Positions 51,701 through 63,281 of a stretch of DNA of 64,000 bases are shown here, piece by piece. The DNA comes from Glandiceps talaboti. Its lineage: Eukaryota; Hemichordata; Enteropneusta; Spengelidae. The notes under the pieces are model-generated. The model was not told the origin of the DNA. It was given only the letters and a program-made list of their open reading frames with translations, and made no database searches. The translations under genes were made by a program, and so were the position numbers. The stretch spans positions 13,353,209-13,417,208 of the forward strand of contig NC_135565.1 in assembly GCF_964340395.1 (NCBI RefSeq), written 5' to 3'. Numbering within the stretch: the stretch's first letter is position 1; the number at the start of each line of letters is the position of its first letter.

Positions 51701-52824
51701 AAGAGTGACGCAGTTTGTCCTGTGGTATTTGGTCTACTCGAAGACAAGGGGGTAAATTAGAGAATGTTCTTTGTCTATCTGTGGTTTACTCTACGATCAT
51801 CGGCTTGGAAAACACAAACATATTCCTCATCTAAAAGAGGATAATTCGTTCACGGAACCAGATACGAGGCCGTCACAAACCTGGGCAAGAAAGCCTATAA
51901 ATTTAATTTGCTGGTATGAGCTGCGTTTTGTATGATCAGTATGTTGTAAGTCCGTTAACATTCCGTTAAATTGTGACTCATAGGCACTCACTAGTCGTAA
52001 ACAATGTAAACAGTTTTGTTAAAAATTGATTTTCGGTATATTTTAGACAAGGTATTCGCACTGTGTGACGCTATCAGATTCTACACTCTGCCCCATTTTA
52101 AAGCTAAAACTTTTGGAAACCCATTAATAAAGTCCAAATATGGCGATTGCTAATGTTAGGGAAATATTTGTGATATCATTTGCCGTATTGTATTAGAATT
52201 TGCAACGACAGTAACCTCTCAATTTCTGTCTTTCCCAAGACACTGAACCTGTCTAAAACTGATTGTTTTTCCTGAAAGTAACCACCGATCCCCTTCATCC
52301 CCCAAAGAAATTTGAAAGTACAGCAAAATACTTGTAATGTTCAACTGGCACCGTAAACTCGTTGAAGAGATATCGATATGAAAAATGAAAAATGAAAAAT
52401 AAAAAAAAATAAGGTTACACAGACTGTGAGACCAAAACCACTTTGACGTTATGTTGGAAATGGAAAACTCAACAGTACAAAAAGCAATGCCTTAGCACCC
52501 CGTCCAACCCCTGCCAAACTCAATTGCGTTTCGCCACAAGTAAATACATGGCAAACCGTGCGCAGTGAGCTTCGTAACTTTAAAGCAATGGACTTCCCCG
52601 TACTTTTCTAATTCAATGCATGTTTCTCCTTTTCATCCTAGTTCTATAATATTGATGTACGTGCCGTTTTCATTTACGTCACCACACAAAGTATTCATGG
52701 TAGCAGACAAACCACTAGATGGCTACACATACAATTTTACATAGGTACAACGAAATGTGGACCATTGCGCCACAAAATATCATAATGTAATAAATGTTGC
52801 TCACCTGGAAGCCATGTTTACCAT
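45583..52824 (-). CDS. GPI-type surface protein with two sushi (CCP) domains
   Basis: Six exons, GT/AG and in phase: 52805-52824, 50195-50253, 49322-49726, 47762-47947, 46809-47000 (or ending 46815), 45583-45671. They give 316 aa (314 with the other donor). Residues 1-26 form a signal peptide (VKIVCLCIVLHLLTSVKA). Exon 3 (about 27-161) is a Thr/Ala-rich beta-sandwich-like domain (GVKLYITNGDGASPSVETEV, YTHVCVEILD, NNRFCIPFG), reminiscent of CARDB-type folds. Exons 4 and 5 are one CCP module each with the Cys-Cys-Cys-Cys plus Trp pattern (ITCVTTGETLS...WSG; VTCDSGFK...WSGEVATC); the second has one extra Cys. The end (GNGDSGAIPALNKFLAWNMV plus IVVLALLTT) fits a GPI signal or a tail anchor. Family knowledge: CCP modules bind proteins or glycans in complement and adhesion. 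The ligand is unknown. Confidence 0.82.
48660..49250 (-). mobile_element. LINE 3' end with (ATT)n tail
   Basis: The frame on the minus strand (49166-48849) reads FCSNMYCSQLWSLYNKKCLN and then LRVGYNNAFRILMDYSRDCS, ASRMFVQHTIPTFGALRRKL, typical of the region after the reverse transcriptase core in CR1/Jockey-like LINEs. The 3' end is the ATT array at 48,662-48,703. It sits in the sushi-gene intron between exons 3 and 4; 5'-truncated. Confidence 0.75.
50683..50713. repeat. (AAAC)n microsatellite
   Basis: About eight units of aaac in the sushi-gene intron 1. Confidence 0.9.
51355..51620. repeat. Palindrome-rich stretch in sushi-gene intron 1
   Basis: Repeated forms of ctacctgaggtagga and tacacgtagg, with an inverted-looking right end (tacctcacgtag, ccgtgtagatg). 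It may be a MITE; borders are unclear. Confidence 0.35.
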
Positions 52825-52931
52825 GTAGACAGATACACGAGGTAATGCTAAAAGTTGCGGTTGAATTTGTATGTTATATCCACTACTTCAGTATCGACAC
52901 ACCTTGAATAATTGCAATTTTGATCTATTTC

Positions 52932-53020
52932 ATTGGTTCAAATGCAAGATGACGTCAACTGACGTCATAGTTTCCATGGCAATGTTATTTGTTTACAGAA
53001 AAATGCATGTTGTTAGCAAC
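52932..53020 (-). promoter_or_regulatory. FOX / RFX / CRE / CCAAT site cluster upstream of the sushi gene
   Basis: Read toward the gene: X-box GTTGCTAACAAC (53009-53020), forkhead-like TGTAAACA (about 52991-52998), RFX-like ATTGCCATGGAAAC (52970-52983), CRE TGACGTCA (52960-52967), CRE TGACGTCA (52950-52957), CCAAT (52932-52936), then about 107 bp to the ATG. The sites are seen; factor binding is inferred from known consensus motifs. Confidence 0.6.
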
Positions 53021-54555
53021 AATAATTTTGGTAACCAGGACTGAAGGAATTTGACATGCGTGCATGCCATTCTATCGCATGCATACAAAGCTTGTTTTCA
53101 CCAGACATTAACTATTATAGGACAAAAGGAGAAGACGGTATTAAGATAGATGAGCGTCCTGGTCTGACAATGTAATCTTTCTAATTTTATGTCTCTTTTT
53201 GTTTCTCTAGAACTTTCTCAACCCTATATCTGTTACGATTTATCACCGGGTTTTTTTCTGTCTTGCTTTTTGTCTCTTTGTTTCTTTCTACCCGCTTGTC
53301 TTCCTTGCCATCCATCAAATTCAGAATGTTTATGCCTGAAGATATACCTGGGGCTTTTGTTCATAGACACGCTCGGGTGGAATATTGATTTACCGTTTTT
53401 AGAATCTAACAATGAGCTACAGATCAACAGTACAACTGCCTCATCATCCTTGTAAAATTGGTGTCCGAAACCCATGTACTGTCATATTTTTTAAGTATTT
53501 ATAATAATAGTTCAATTAAATTCAATTTAAAAGAATAAATTTTACAAAATTAAAAAAAAAGAAGTAGTAAAAATTAAAACTCTAAAAAAAAATAATGTTC
53601 CCGATTCCAATAATGTGTTGTCTGGGCTTAATGTTTCAATTCAACACTCATGATGGTGCAATCAACCCTGTGTTAAGGATTGGTAATATCCACGTTTGAC
53701 TTATACACGCTAGCTCATATCGTGTACATTTTTATACGTTATCAACTGGTTAAACCAGTGGATATACCATCCCGAGGAGTGGTATATTGTCTAAGTATAT
53801 CATACAGCACACATCTTCTACTTAATGGATGTCTCTTGGACAATTTTCGTCGGATATGTGCAACCTTATTAGGCCGCGCAAAGTAATGATTTTGTTTGAC
53901 GTCATATTAGATTTGCAAAACCTAGTAGGCTCTCCAGTGACTTCTAAAATATCCCTACCACAACAGTCGTATAACATGTCCCTTTTAATTGACGTTTGGC
54001 AGAATAGTAGTGCACTGAAATGTGAGATTTTCAACTCTGATTTCGGCTTGAAGCACTCACTCTGCACACTTGATGTGTGTTGGACACAAGCGTATCACAT
54101 ATATACAGACTATATCCAATTATCAAGTTATTCACCTCTTGCATTGTGCGATTTCTTTAAAGAATGAATACACCTATGACAAATGCCAAAGTAAAAAAAG
54201 GTAAATGGGAGATATCTTTCACTAACACACAAACACATGTATTTCCGTATATCATATCACACCTTCTATTTGCATTCAATCCTTCCTCTAGTATTCATAT
54301 TATTGTCTTTGCACCTTTACCTAGCTGAAATACAAGACTATAGTTTGGCGTAAATAGCACACTGTATGGAATTGAGTAGACCACACTGGTGAAATGAATT
54401 AAGTGGTTTACAAATGCAGTTTGAAAACAAGAATCTAATATGTGTGTGATCGATCCATGTAACATGTTCCCTTTCTATGCTGTTTTGGGGCAGGCAGTTC
54501 TTGCTAAATCAGTGGAATACATTTGACAGACACTCTGACAGGGAGACAGACTGAG

Positions 54556-54790
54556 TCAGAGTGAGTGAGTGAGTGAGTGAGTGAGTGAGTGAGTGAGTGA
54601 GTGAGTGAGTGAGTGAGTGAGTGAGTGAGTGAGTGAGTGAGTGAGTGAGTGACTGACTGACTGACTGACTGACTGACTGACTGACTGACTGACTGACTGA
54701 CTGACTGACTGACTGACTGACTGACTGACTGACTGACTGACTGACTGACTGACTGACTGACTGACTGACTGACTGACTGACTGACTGACT

Positions 54791-54882
<92 letters not shown>

Positions 54883-54897
54883 GTCAGTCAGTCAGTA
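54556..54897. repeat. (GAGT)n(GACT)n(GACA)n compound array
   Basis: About 23 GAGT, 35 GACT and 22 GACA units in sharp blocks, each differing from the next by one base, ending with four CAGT units. 53,030-54,550 to its left holds no recognised gene. Confidence 0.95.
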
Positions 54898-56622
54898 ATT
54901 TGTATTCAACAGGTTTCAATTGTATTTCCAGTTTCACCATAACATATTTCCCCTTTCAATAGATACAAGTGAACTCATGTCTGACGTTAACACTACATTA
55001 CACGATCATAGATTTGACAACCACCTGTAGAGGAAATCTACAGCTGTGTGGAAGCCAGAGTCATCCAAATCTAACAAAAGCTATACTCATATATTGATGG
55101 GAATGAAAACTCAACAAAATTTGGAAATATGTTGTTGTTTTTCAAGTCATATATTCAATGTCCAAACAGTAAAACACACAGAATCGCAGACTTCGGTCAT
55201 AACTTTTTTGGGCACAGACATCATTGAATTCGTATACAGACAGCACAAAACAGTGTTTTTACTTTCAAATGGGCCAAAAGGAAGTTTCCATATCGCAAGA
55301 TGTAATAGCTTTTAATAGCTTTTAAGACCTTTCATTGTCAGTGGAAATCATCTCGAGGTGCATTCTACATTAACTTGTCCTTTTGCACTGATACTAGTAC
55401 GAAAATATGTTTGGCACGTCCCCGGGGCACGTTGCTGATGATGTGATAAATGAACTATAATCATGTGCAAACACGAATTACATGTATTAAAAATGTTGTT
55501 GAAATAATGTTTAAATGGTCTGATATACACAACAGGATGCTCGTTGTTCAGTGATTAATATTTCCATATTTAATAATTGTTTGTTTTTTGATAAAAACAA
55601 GAACGACTACTGGGTTATGACCGACTTCCAGGCTACTAGCTAGGTGGCATATGTCCTAGCCCTTCGGTGACTTATAGTGAAGTTTGTAACGCGGCGTCTG
55701 TGTGTCGTGTTGATTAAAACTAATAACAATAATTTAAGTATATGTATCCTTTGCACACCATTTCGAGGCCAGTTTGAATTGAACTTTTAAAATAAAGATG
55801 TTAAAAACAGTCATCGAAAAAGATGGCTCTCAAAAAAATAATGATCTTATCTATAGCTATGGCTGATAAGATGACTCTATAATGAGAGCCTCGGTCGAAA
55901 CATGGCAATGGGACGTTCACTGCTCGATGGATTGTGGTTTCTGACCGACAGCGCGTCGTCCGACGGGATAGTCTCAAGTCATGACCGCAGTATTTTTAAC
56001 ACATGAATATTATGCAGTTGGACGGTGTCTTGAATTTCGATCCTTTCCTTACCGGAACCTTGCACATTCGATATGTATCGTCTATCTTCAAAATATCCTG
56101 GAAGATGATCTTTAAGAAACTGTAGGGCGTTCTGTTTATGTTTACTCGTAATTAAGCTTATACTGGTTTCTCCGTTATGTGATCACACTTGTGCTGAGCT
56201 TGGCAGGACATATTACCCAAGGCATTCTGCAATGTTTGTGCGGAAAAGTAATCAAATCTCACTATTTCTCGCGCGGTTTTCTGATAATTTTCTTTTCCAC
56301 GTTGCAATTGTAAACCTACATCTTTTCGCGACTAGAAGATTGTTCAGTCTTATTAGATTAATTTTTTAGCAATTACCAGACAGGTACACTCTGTTCATGT
56401 ACAGGTAAGGCACTACATGCACTTATTTTTGCGGGTTTTTTTTTTATTTTCCAACGAAATAAGCCAATTTGAAAATAAAAGTATTTAGCCAAACTTTCCA
56501 GGTTTACAATATTTATCAGAGAGACAACTACTGATGATAACACATACGATTTTGATGCAGATACAACTTAAGTGTTTGGACCACTACGCCCAAAATTTTG
56601 AAATGAAATAATTTGTGCTCAC

Positions 56623-56633
56623 CTGAACGCCAT
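56623..56633 (-). other. Duplicated first exon of the sushi gene (alternative start)
   Basis: ATGGCGTTCAG|GTGAGC is homologous to the end of exon 1 at 52,805. It keeps the second ATG, the reading phase and the donor. The upstream ATG of the other copy has become CTG. Splicing to exon 2 (50,253) would keep the signal peptide. Confidence 0.5.
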
Positions 56634-56751
56634 GCTTACCAGGTTGACAAAGGCACGAGGTGCTGATAAACGTTGCGGCTATAATTATTGTATGCGCTAT
56701 ACTCCGTTCAGTAGCGATACAATTTGAATGATTAGGATTTTCGTCGTTTTC

Positions 56752-56838
56752 ATTGGTTCAGGTGAAAGATGACGTCAATTAATGTCATGGTTTCGATGGT
56801 GATGTTATGTGTTTACAGAAACAGACGTTGTTAGCAAC
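56752..56838 (-). promoter_or_regulatory. Duplicated FOX / RFX / CRE / CCAAT cluster
   Basis: Keeps X-box GTTGCTAACAAC (56827-56838), forkhead-like TGTAAACA, one CRE TGACGTCA (56770-56777) and CCAAT (56752-56756) at the same order and spacing as 52,932-53,020. The inner RFX-like site and the other CRE have decayed (ATCACCATCGAAAC, TGACATTA). Confidence 0.55.
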
Positions 56839-56839
56839 G

Positions 56840-56906
56840 ATGGGTAGGTTAAACAAAAATACTGCTAAAGAAATAATTGGAAATTCTGAAATTGCAAGTT
56901 TGTACG
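56840..56906 (+). CDS. Possible plus-strand first exon (divergent from the sushi promoter)
   Basis: ATG two bases after the X-box opens MGRLNKNTAKEIIGNSEIAS and then LY, ending at a good donor (TACG|GTATGT), phase 1. I do not recognise the protein. The phase fits the exon at 62,542, but the join spans 5.6 kb of repeats. The paralogous site at 53,020 has no ATG. Confidence 0.25.
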
Positions 56907-57084
56907 GTATGTTGAGAGCCATGGTCTCCCCATCCCCCTCCAGAATCACGGTTCCTTTGTTAACTATCTCATTCCGTATGTCTGGTGTCTTTAATTCATA
57001 CACCAGTCCAACTGGCTTTCAAATCTATATTTTTTTGTGTACCTGTCTGTCTCCTACGTCACCATTTTAGAAAATCTATGGTCA

Positions 57085-57330
<246 letters not shown>

Positions 57331-57339
57331 CATATATAT

Positions 57340-57520
57340 TCGCCTCATCAGTCGTGTGTAATGGATGCCAGAACCCGCATGTACGTATAATGCAGCAGCC
57401 GGCCTCAACAGTGATATAGGAGTTGTATTATAGAAAGCCTAAAACTGATGGTTATATATTCCACTAATGTACACAAAACATTATGGGGATACTCATCACT
57501 CCAAATTGAGATTGATACGA
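57340..57520. repeat. Dispersed ~175-bp repeat, matches 37,922-38,095
   Basis: Same sequence and same position just right of a microsatellite as the copy at 37,922. Nothing else is recognised between 57,520 and 58,370. Confidence 0.7.
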
Positions 57521-58369
57521 CAAGGGGTTACACAGGTCGGGGTGGTTTGAAGTCTGGCTAGTGGGGTAGATGCGTTCATCCATGAAACGCCAGTCACGAT
57601 CTCCTTAACAAATACAGTTTTCTCTCAATAGAGTTGGCGTTCAAAAGTAAAACTTTGCCAAAGTCTAACAGCTGAATGCAATAGCAAAAGAAAGCAGTGT
57701 CGTGTTGAGGACGGTATTCGACGAATTCCTCAAATGTTATTTTGAGTGATTTTCTATGTCGACTCAGTGTTGTTATCATGTTGTTGTCTTAAATTATTTC
57801 ATGGTTCTCTTTGAAGATTTTGAAACTATTGTAAAGTCGACCGTCATTCTGTTGTCAAAAATTGATAAAAATCGCCTCGTAAAACTTGACCAGTTTAAAG
57901 TAAAATAAAATATAAGACCGAAATAATAAAATAAAAGACCGAAGCTTGGTTTTGTTGAATCAAAGAGTTTGTGCAGGACTAAAATTTTGCAACTGGGTTA
58001 GGTGCTAAGGGGCCATGGGGTACCCTAGAATCAACCACACGTTAGGTAGACCGTTGAAGAGATCGGCGTTTGTTGTCAACAAAACTATCAATCAATTGAG
58101 TACAGGTGTTACCGACCATGATTATCCGAGGCAGACACTGCCGATTCCGAACTAAATAATGCAATGATTGATTATAGTTATCATTTCCTCTTAATAATGC
58201 CCAACTTATAAGCCCTCTCAGACACTGCTTACAAACATTACCATATCATTTATAAAGAGATTATAATAATGGTTCACAATTAAATTAAAATTACATCAAA
58301 CAGTAGTATGTGTCGTTATAACACTGATATACATCAAGGTAGATGAAACGCTGAACAATTTGATGTTAT

Positions 58370-59965
58370 ATCATCTAATTTGTAAATCTCATTAGCTATG
58401 CAAATTAGTTACGTAATATGCAAGCCACACCAATCATATTGTACATATGAGTGATAGTATTGAAAAAAAAGATGTCCACCAAGGTTGATACAAATCTAAA
58501 CAACATATGATGATATATCCCCCAAGAGGTATATATGATTAATTATGCAAATTAGTAAGATATATGCAAGTCACATCCTTTTTAGCTGTAGGGTATATAT
58601 CTCATGACGTCATAGCTATTTCCTCCTGTTAGATAAAATTAAGTAGCATTCGTTGTGCAATAATCATCATTAAAATACATGGTTACACCAACAAGCAGAT
58701 TACCGGATATGCCTGTTACAGATCCTTTGCAGATCCTGCAGTGAGAGTGTGGAACAGGTTGTATTACATCATATGTAAATTTAGAGGTGTGTACTCACAG
58801 ACCTGTGGCACAGGTATGTATACAGCTTTGCAGTTTCTGAAGGTACAAATGGCTGTAACCAAATGACTAATATAACTATGTACGCACAGATGTTTCAGCG
58901 TTGAGTGTACAGTGCTGTTGTGGGGTCTGTAAGTTATGTAAGAATTCAGGACTGTAACAGGTCTGATTAACATAATGTCTAAGTATTTGTATTCTAACAA
59001 TTTTCAGTGAATATATTGTGGCTGCCTGATCAACAAGTAATACTCCAAGTACAACTAGTACACTTTTAACATGGTGACAGATTCCAAACAGAGCTTTTTC
59101 TCAATATTTAAACTTGCCACTACACTACCTACAGATAGTATTAACATTTAATAAGTAATTGACCAATTTTTAGTGAATATATCTGGGGTCATTTGAGGGG
59201 AAAAAAATTGTCCCAGTTGCAGCGAGTACAGGTTTAACCCTTGACCTAAAGCTATGAATCACAACCTTTGAATGAACATTAACTAGTACAGAGTACATAT
59301 CACCAATTCAGAAAAGACCACAGGTTGGTGGAAAACAAATACTACGTCTTCGCTAACCTTGTGAGTACCTGGACTTTCATGGATGAGCTAATTTCGGAAA
59401 CAGACAAAATATTTCTTATTCAAAACAACTCAGTGAACTGGAATGCAATGGCGCGCCAGTAAGGTCTATGACTCCCTGGGCCTAGTTACCTTCCAAAATA
59501 TCCCTTCAGGGGTCAAAGCGAGTTCACTGAGTTCACTGATCAGCTCACCAGCTTTCTAATTAGTTGTAATAAGATACTGTATATAAAGTGGATTTTTTTG
59601 TGTATTTTTAGTTTTGTTTCGTTCTCTTTGGGAAAGGGAAAATTGGAAATTCGTACTAAACACTAAATATATGTAAGTACGGGGACGTTATATATTTCAC
59701 CAATTGATTCTTCCCATTTATAGTTGTGATATTATTAAGGACTGGTCTAGTGGTGGTGCTGGTGGGTGGAAATGCTTGTGGAATGATTGGCTGTGGAGCT
59801 GGTGATAACACTGCATACAGACATGTTACACATACCACAGCTCTGAAATCATGCCATAATATCAGCATGATCTGTAATCTGAATGTTGAGCATTTATCAG
59901 TGCTGTGTGTATAGTAAAGAAACACATAAACTATCAGGCCAGTTGACATTGACAGAGAGAGAGGG

Positions 59966-60033
<68 letters not shown>

Positions 60034-60470
60034 AGGGGGGGCTGTCGGACGGACGGACAGACTTAAAGACATACACTACAGTCAGTCAGTTAGTTAGTCA
60101 GTCAGTCAGTCAGTCAGTCAGTCAGTCAGACAGTCAGACAGACAGGCAGGCAGGCAGGCAGGCAGGCAGACAGGCAGGCAAATCTATGTAGGTCAACTAT
60201 TAGGTCATGCGGAGGTAATTACTTGGTTGTTGTGTGTATTAGAAAAACATCTTCCACCAAGCAATCATATCAAAACAAATGAATATTTCATAATCGATAT
60301 ACCAAAATGCACAGGTGAAATCACATTGGTTTAAAGCGTCGATCTTGACATGTATTCGTTTTGTTAACTTTCAATTCCTGTTCCTAGCCAACCACGTGTA
60401 TCGTACCTGGAACTTTACTGTTTTTTTCAATATGTTCTGGAATTTTACTTTGAGTGCTTCATTCAAATCC
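58370..60470. repeat. Tandem duplication, unit 1 (~2.1 kb)
   Basis: Begins near tatgcaaattagttacgtaa and ends near tttactttgagtgcttcatt. It is nearly identical to unit 2 over long stretches (for example tttcagcgttgagtgtacag, gaatgcaatggcgcgccagt). Contains (GA)n and (CAGT)n(CAGG)n arrays at 59,955-60,180. No convincing exon; short frames around 59,730-59,910 are not conserved between units. Confidence 0.85.
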
Positions 60471-62001
60471 CATTAACTATGCAAATTAGTTATGTAATAT
60501 ACAAGCCACACCAACCACATTGTGCATATGAGAGATAGTATTCAAGCGAAATGTCCACCAAGGTTGATACACATCTAAGTAGCAAATGATGATACAAGAG
60601 GTACATATTATTAATTATGCAAATTAGTAAGATATATGCAAGTCACATCCTTTATAGGTGTAGGGTGTATGTCTCTTGTTTTCATAACTATTTCCTCCAT
60701 GTTGGATAAAATTAAGTATCATTCATTGTGCAATAATCATCATTAAACTAAATAGCTACACCAACAAGCAGATTACCGGATATGTCTATAGCAGGTCCTT
60801 TGCAGATCCTCCAGTGAGTGTGGAACAGGTTGTGTTACATCATATGTAAATTTAGAGGTGTGTACTCACAGACCTGTGGCACAGGTATGTATACAGCTTT
60901 GTAGTTTCTGAAGGTACAAATGGCTATAACCAGATGACTAATATATCGATGTACGCACAGATGTTTCAGCGTTGAGTGTACAGTGCTGCTGTTGGGTCTG
61001 TAAGTTAATGTAAGATTTCAGGACTGTAACAGGTCTGATTAACATAATGTCTAAGTATTTGTATTCCAACAATTTTCAGTGAATATATTGTGGCTACCTG
61101 ATCAACAAGTAATACTCCAAGTACAACTAGTACAGTTTTAACATGGTGACAGATTCGAAAAAGAGCTTTTTCTCAATATTTAAACTTGCCACTACACTAC
61201 CTACAGATAGTATTAACATTTAATAAGTAATTGACCAATTTTTAGTGAATATATCTGGGGTCATTTGAGGGAAAAGAATTGTCCCAGTTTCAGCTAGTGC
61301 AGGTTTAACCCTTGACCTAAAGCTATGAATCACAACCTTTGAATGAACATTAACTAGTACAGAGTACATATCACCAATTCAGAAAAGACCACAGGTTGGT
61401 GGAAAACAAGTACTACGTCTTCGCTAACCTTGTGAGTACCTGGACTTTCATGGATGAGCTAATTTCGGAAACAGACAAAGTATTTCTGATTCAAAACAAC
61501 CCAGTGAACTGGAATGCAATGGCGCGCCAGTAAGTTCTATGACTCCCTAGGCCTAGTTACCTTCCAAAATATATCCCTTCAGGGGTCAAACCGAGTTCAC
61601 TGATCAGCTCACCAGCTTTCTAATTAGTTGTAATAAGATATTATAAAATGTATTTTTAAGTATTTTCAGCTTTGTTTTGTTCTCTATGGGAAAGGGAAAA
61701 TTGGAAATCCGTTCTAAAAACAAAATACGTAAATAAGGAGACACTATATATTTGACCAATTGATTCACACCATTTATAGTAGTGATATTATTAAGGTCTG
61801 GTCTAGTGGTGGTGCTGGTAGGTGGAAATGCTTGTGAAAGAGTTGGCTGTGGGGCTGGTGGTGATACTGCATACAGACATGTTACACATGCCTGTGAATA
61901 CAGCTCTGAAATTGTGCCATATTTCAGCATGATCTGTAATATGAATGTAGAGCATTTGTGTGTATAGTAAAGAAACACAAACTATCAGGCCAGTTTACAA
62001 T

Positions 62002-62083
<82 letters not shown>

Positions 62084-62097
62084 GACACACAGAGAGG

Positions 62098-62176
<79 letters not shown>

Positions 62177-62490
62177 TCTATGTAGGTCAACCATTAGGTC
62201 ATGCGGGGGTAATTACTTGGCTGTTGTGCGTATTAGAAAGACATCTTCCACCAAGCAATCATATCAATCGAAATGAAATATTTTATCATCAATATACCAA
62301 AATGAAGTGGTGGAATAACGTATTACTGTTGGTTTTATTTAAGTGTCGATCTTGACATGTATTCGAACAGGAAGCAGGTTAAAAATTATTAACTTTCAGT
62401 TCCTGTGCCTAGCCTACCAGGTGTATCGTACCTGGAACTTTACTGTTTTTTTCGATATGTTCTGTAATTTTTATTTTGAGTACTGCAATG
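60471..62490. repeat. Tandem duplication, unit 2 (~2.0 kb)
   Basis: Second copy, with a pure (CAGA)n array (62,003-62,175) where unit 1 has GA/CAGT/CAGG. Both arrays are followed by atctatgtaggtcaac and attaggtcatgcgg. Confidence 0.85.
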
Positions 62491-62541
62491 CCCATATCCT
62501 GATTTAGAATGCTTTGGGATTATATTTTGTTATCATCTCAG

Positions 62542-63281
62542 GAACAAACATGAACAGACATGTTGTATCCTGTCTATTATATGTGATAAAACGAAGCAAT
62601 GGTACTCAGGAGAAACACGGCTATCCATCAAACTACACCTTTAGAGATTTGTCTATAAAAGTCATTTTCCCATCGGACTTTCGTTACTCTATTGACAACG
62701 GAAAGCTTTTAGTATAATTAAGTTCTCGCCTGATTCGTGATTCATAAATAAAAGGTCAAAGTTTGTCATGTTGAGGTCAAAGGTTGCAACTTTGAGCCGT
62801 ACCAGGATTGTGTATTGTCATGGAAATTACCACTTTCTTTCTTTTCATTATCTTGCCGACTTAAACACTTTGCCTGAAGAAATAACGATACCAAACTGGA
62901 TTGTCCTTGACACGATTGACCTCACGATTCCCACACAGATTTCCGTTGTACAACCAGTGACAAGTAAGCATTTACAAGCGGAACTTATTGCAAACGAATT
63001 GGAGTAATAACACTTGGCACAGTATGTTGGAAGTACAGAGACTGGGTATTACATTTCATGGTTTGATAACAACAGTTTTATGGCCTCCTTATAATAGTTC
63101 ACATTTACAAACAAATATCACTTTCCCAAGATTTTTATATACAATCAAAGAAGCCATAAAACTGTCCTTACTACCCATGAAATGTGACACACAGTCTCAG
63201 TACTTACAACATGCTGAGCGAAGTCTTATCAATCCAACTCATTTGTTTACTTTCTCTGTTTGCGACAGGTTTCCCCTGTAA
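62542..63281 (+). CDS. PIG-X-like (GPI mannosyltransferase I subunit), tentative, possibly decayed
   Basis: PIG-X is an ER-membrane partner that stabilises PIG-M in GPI-anchor synthesis. Three plus-strand segments in different frames suggest it in the right order. 62542-62711 has FRDLSIKVIF and GKLLV (family: HRDLLIKVKF...LLI). 62783-62963 has YLADLNTLPEE and DLTIPTQIS (family: an YELASL stretch, then D-EAP). About 63033-63281 has LITTVLWPPYNSSHLQTNIT and FPRFL (family: PVH-RYH-P then N-P--L). Joining at GT/AG (gaps of about 70 bp) gives consistent phases, but the acceptors are weak, the gaps unusually short and the C-terminal helix is not seen. A frameshifted copy is equally possible. Confidence 0.32.

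Larger units (their letters stand above)
50780..53025. repeat. Diverged segmental duplication, matches 55,030-56,845
   Basis: Collinear blocks: cggggcgcgttgacgatgta against cggggcacgttgctgatgat; tacgtatcgtgtaactttga against atgtatcgtctatcttcaaa; the first exon; and the promoter cluster. Indels and point changes are frequent, so it is older than the dioxygenase duplications. Confidence 0.75.

Noticed and set aside
58700-58780. LINE-like reading YRSFADPAVRVWNRL
   Set aside because: Too short, with no further reverse transcriptase context or tail; probably chance.
59726-59914. 62-aa plus-strand frame with a partner at 61782-61967 (LLR(T/S)GLVVVLVGGNAC)
   Set aside because: Similarity follows from the tandem duplication. 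The C-terminal halves diverge by frameshifts, so coding is unlikely.
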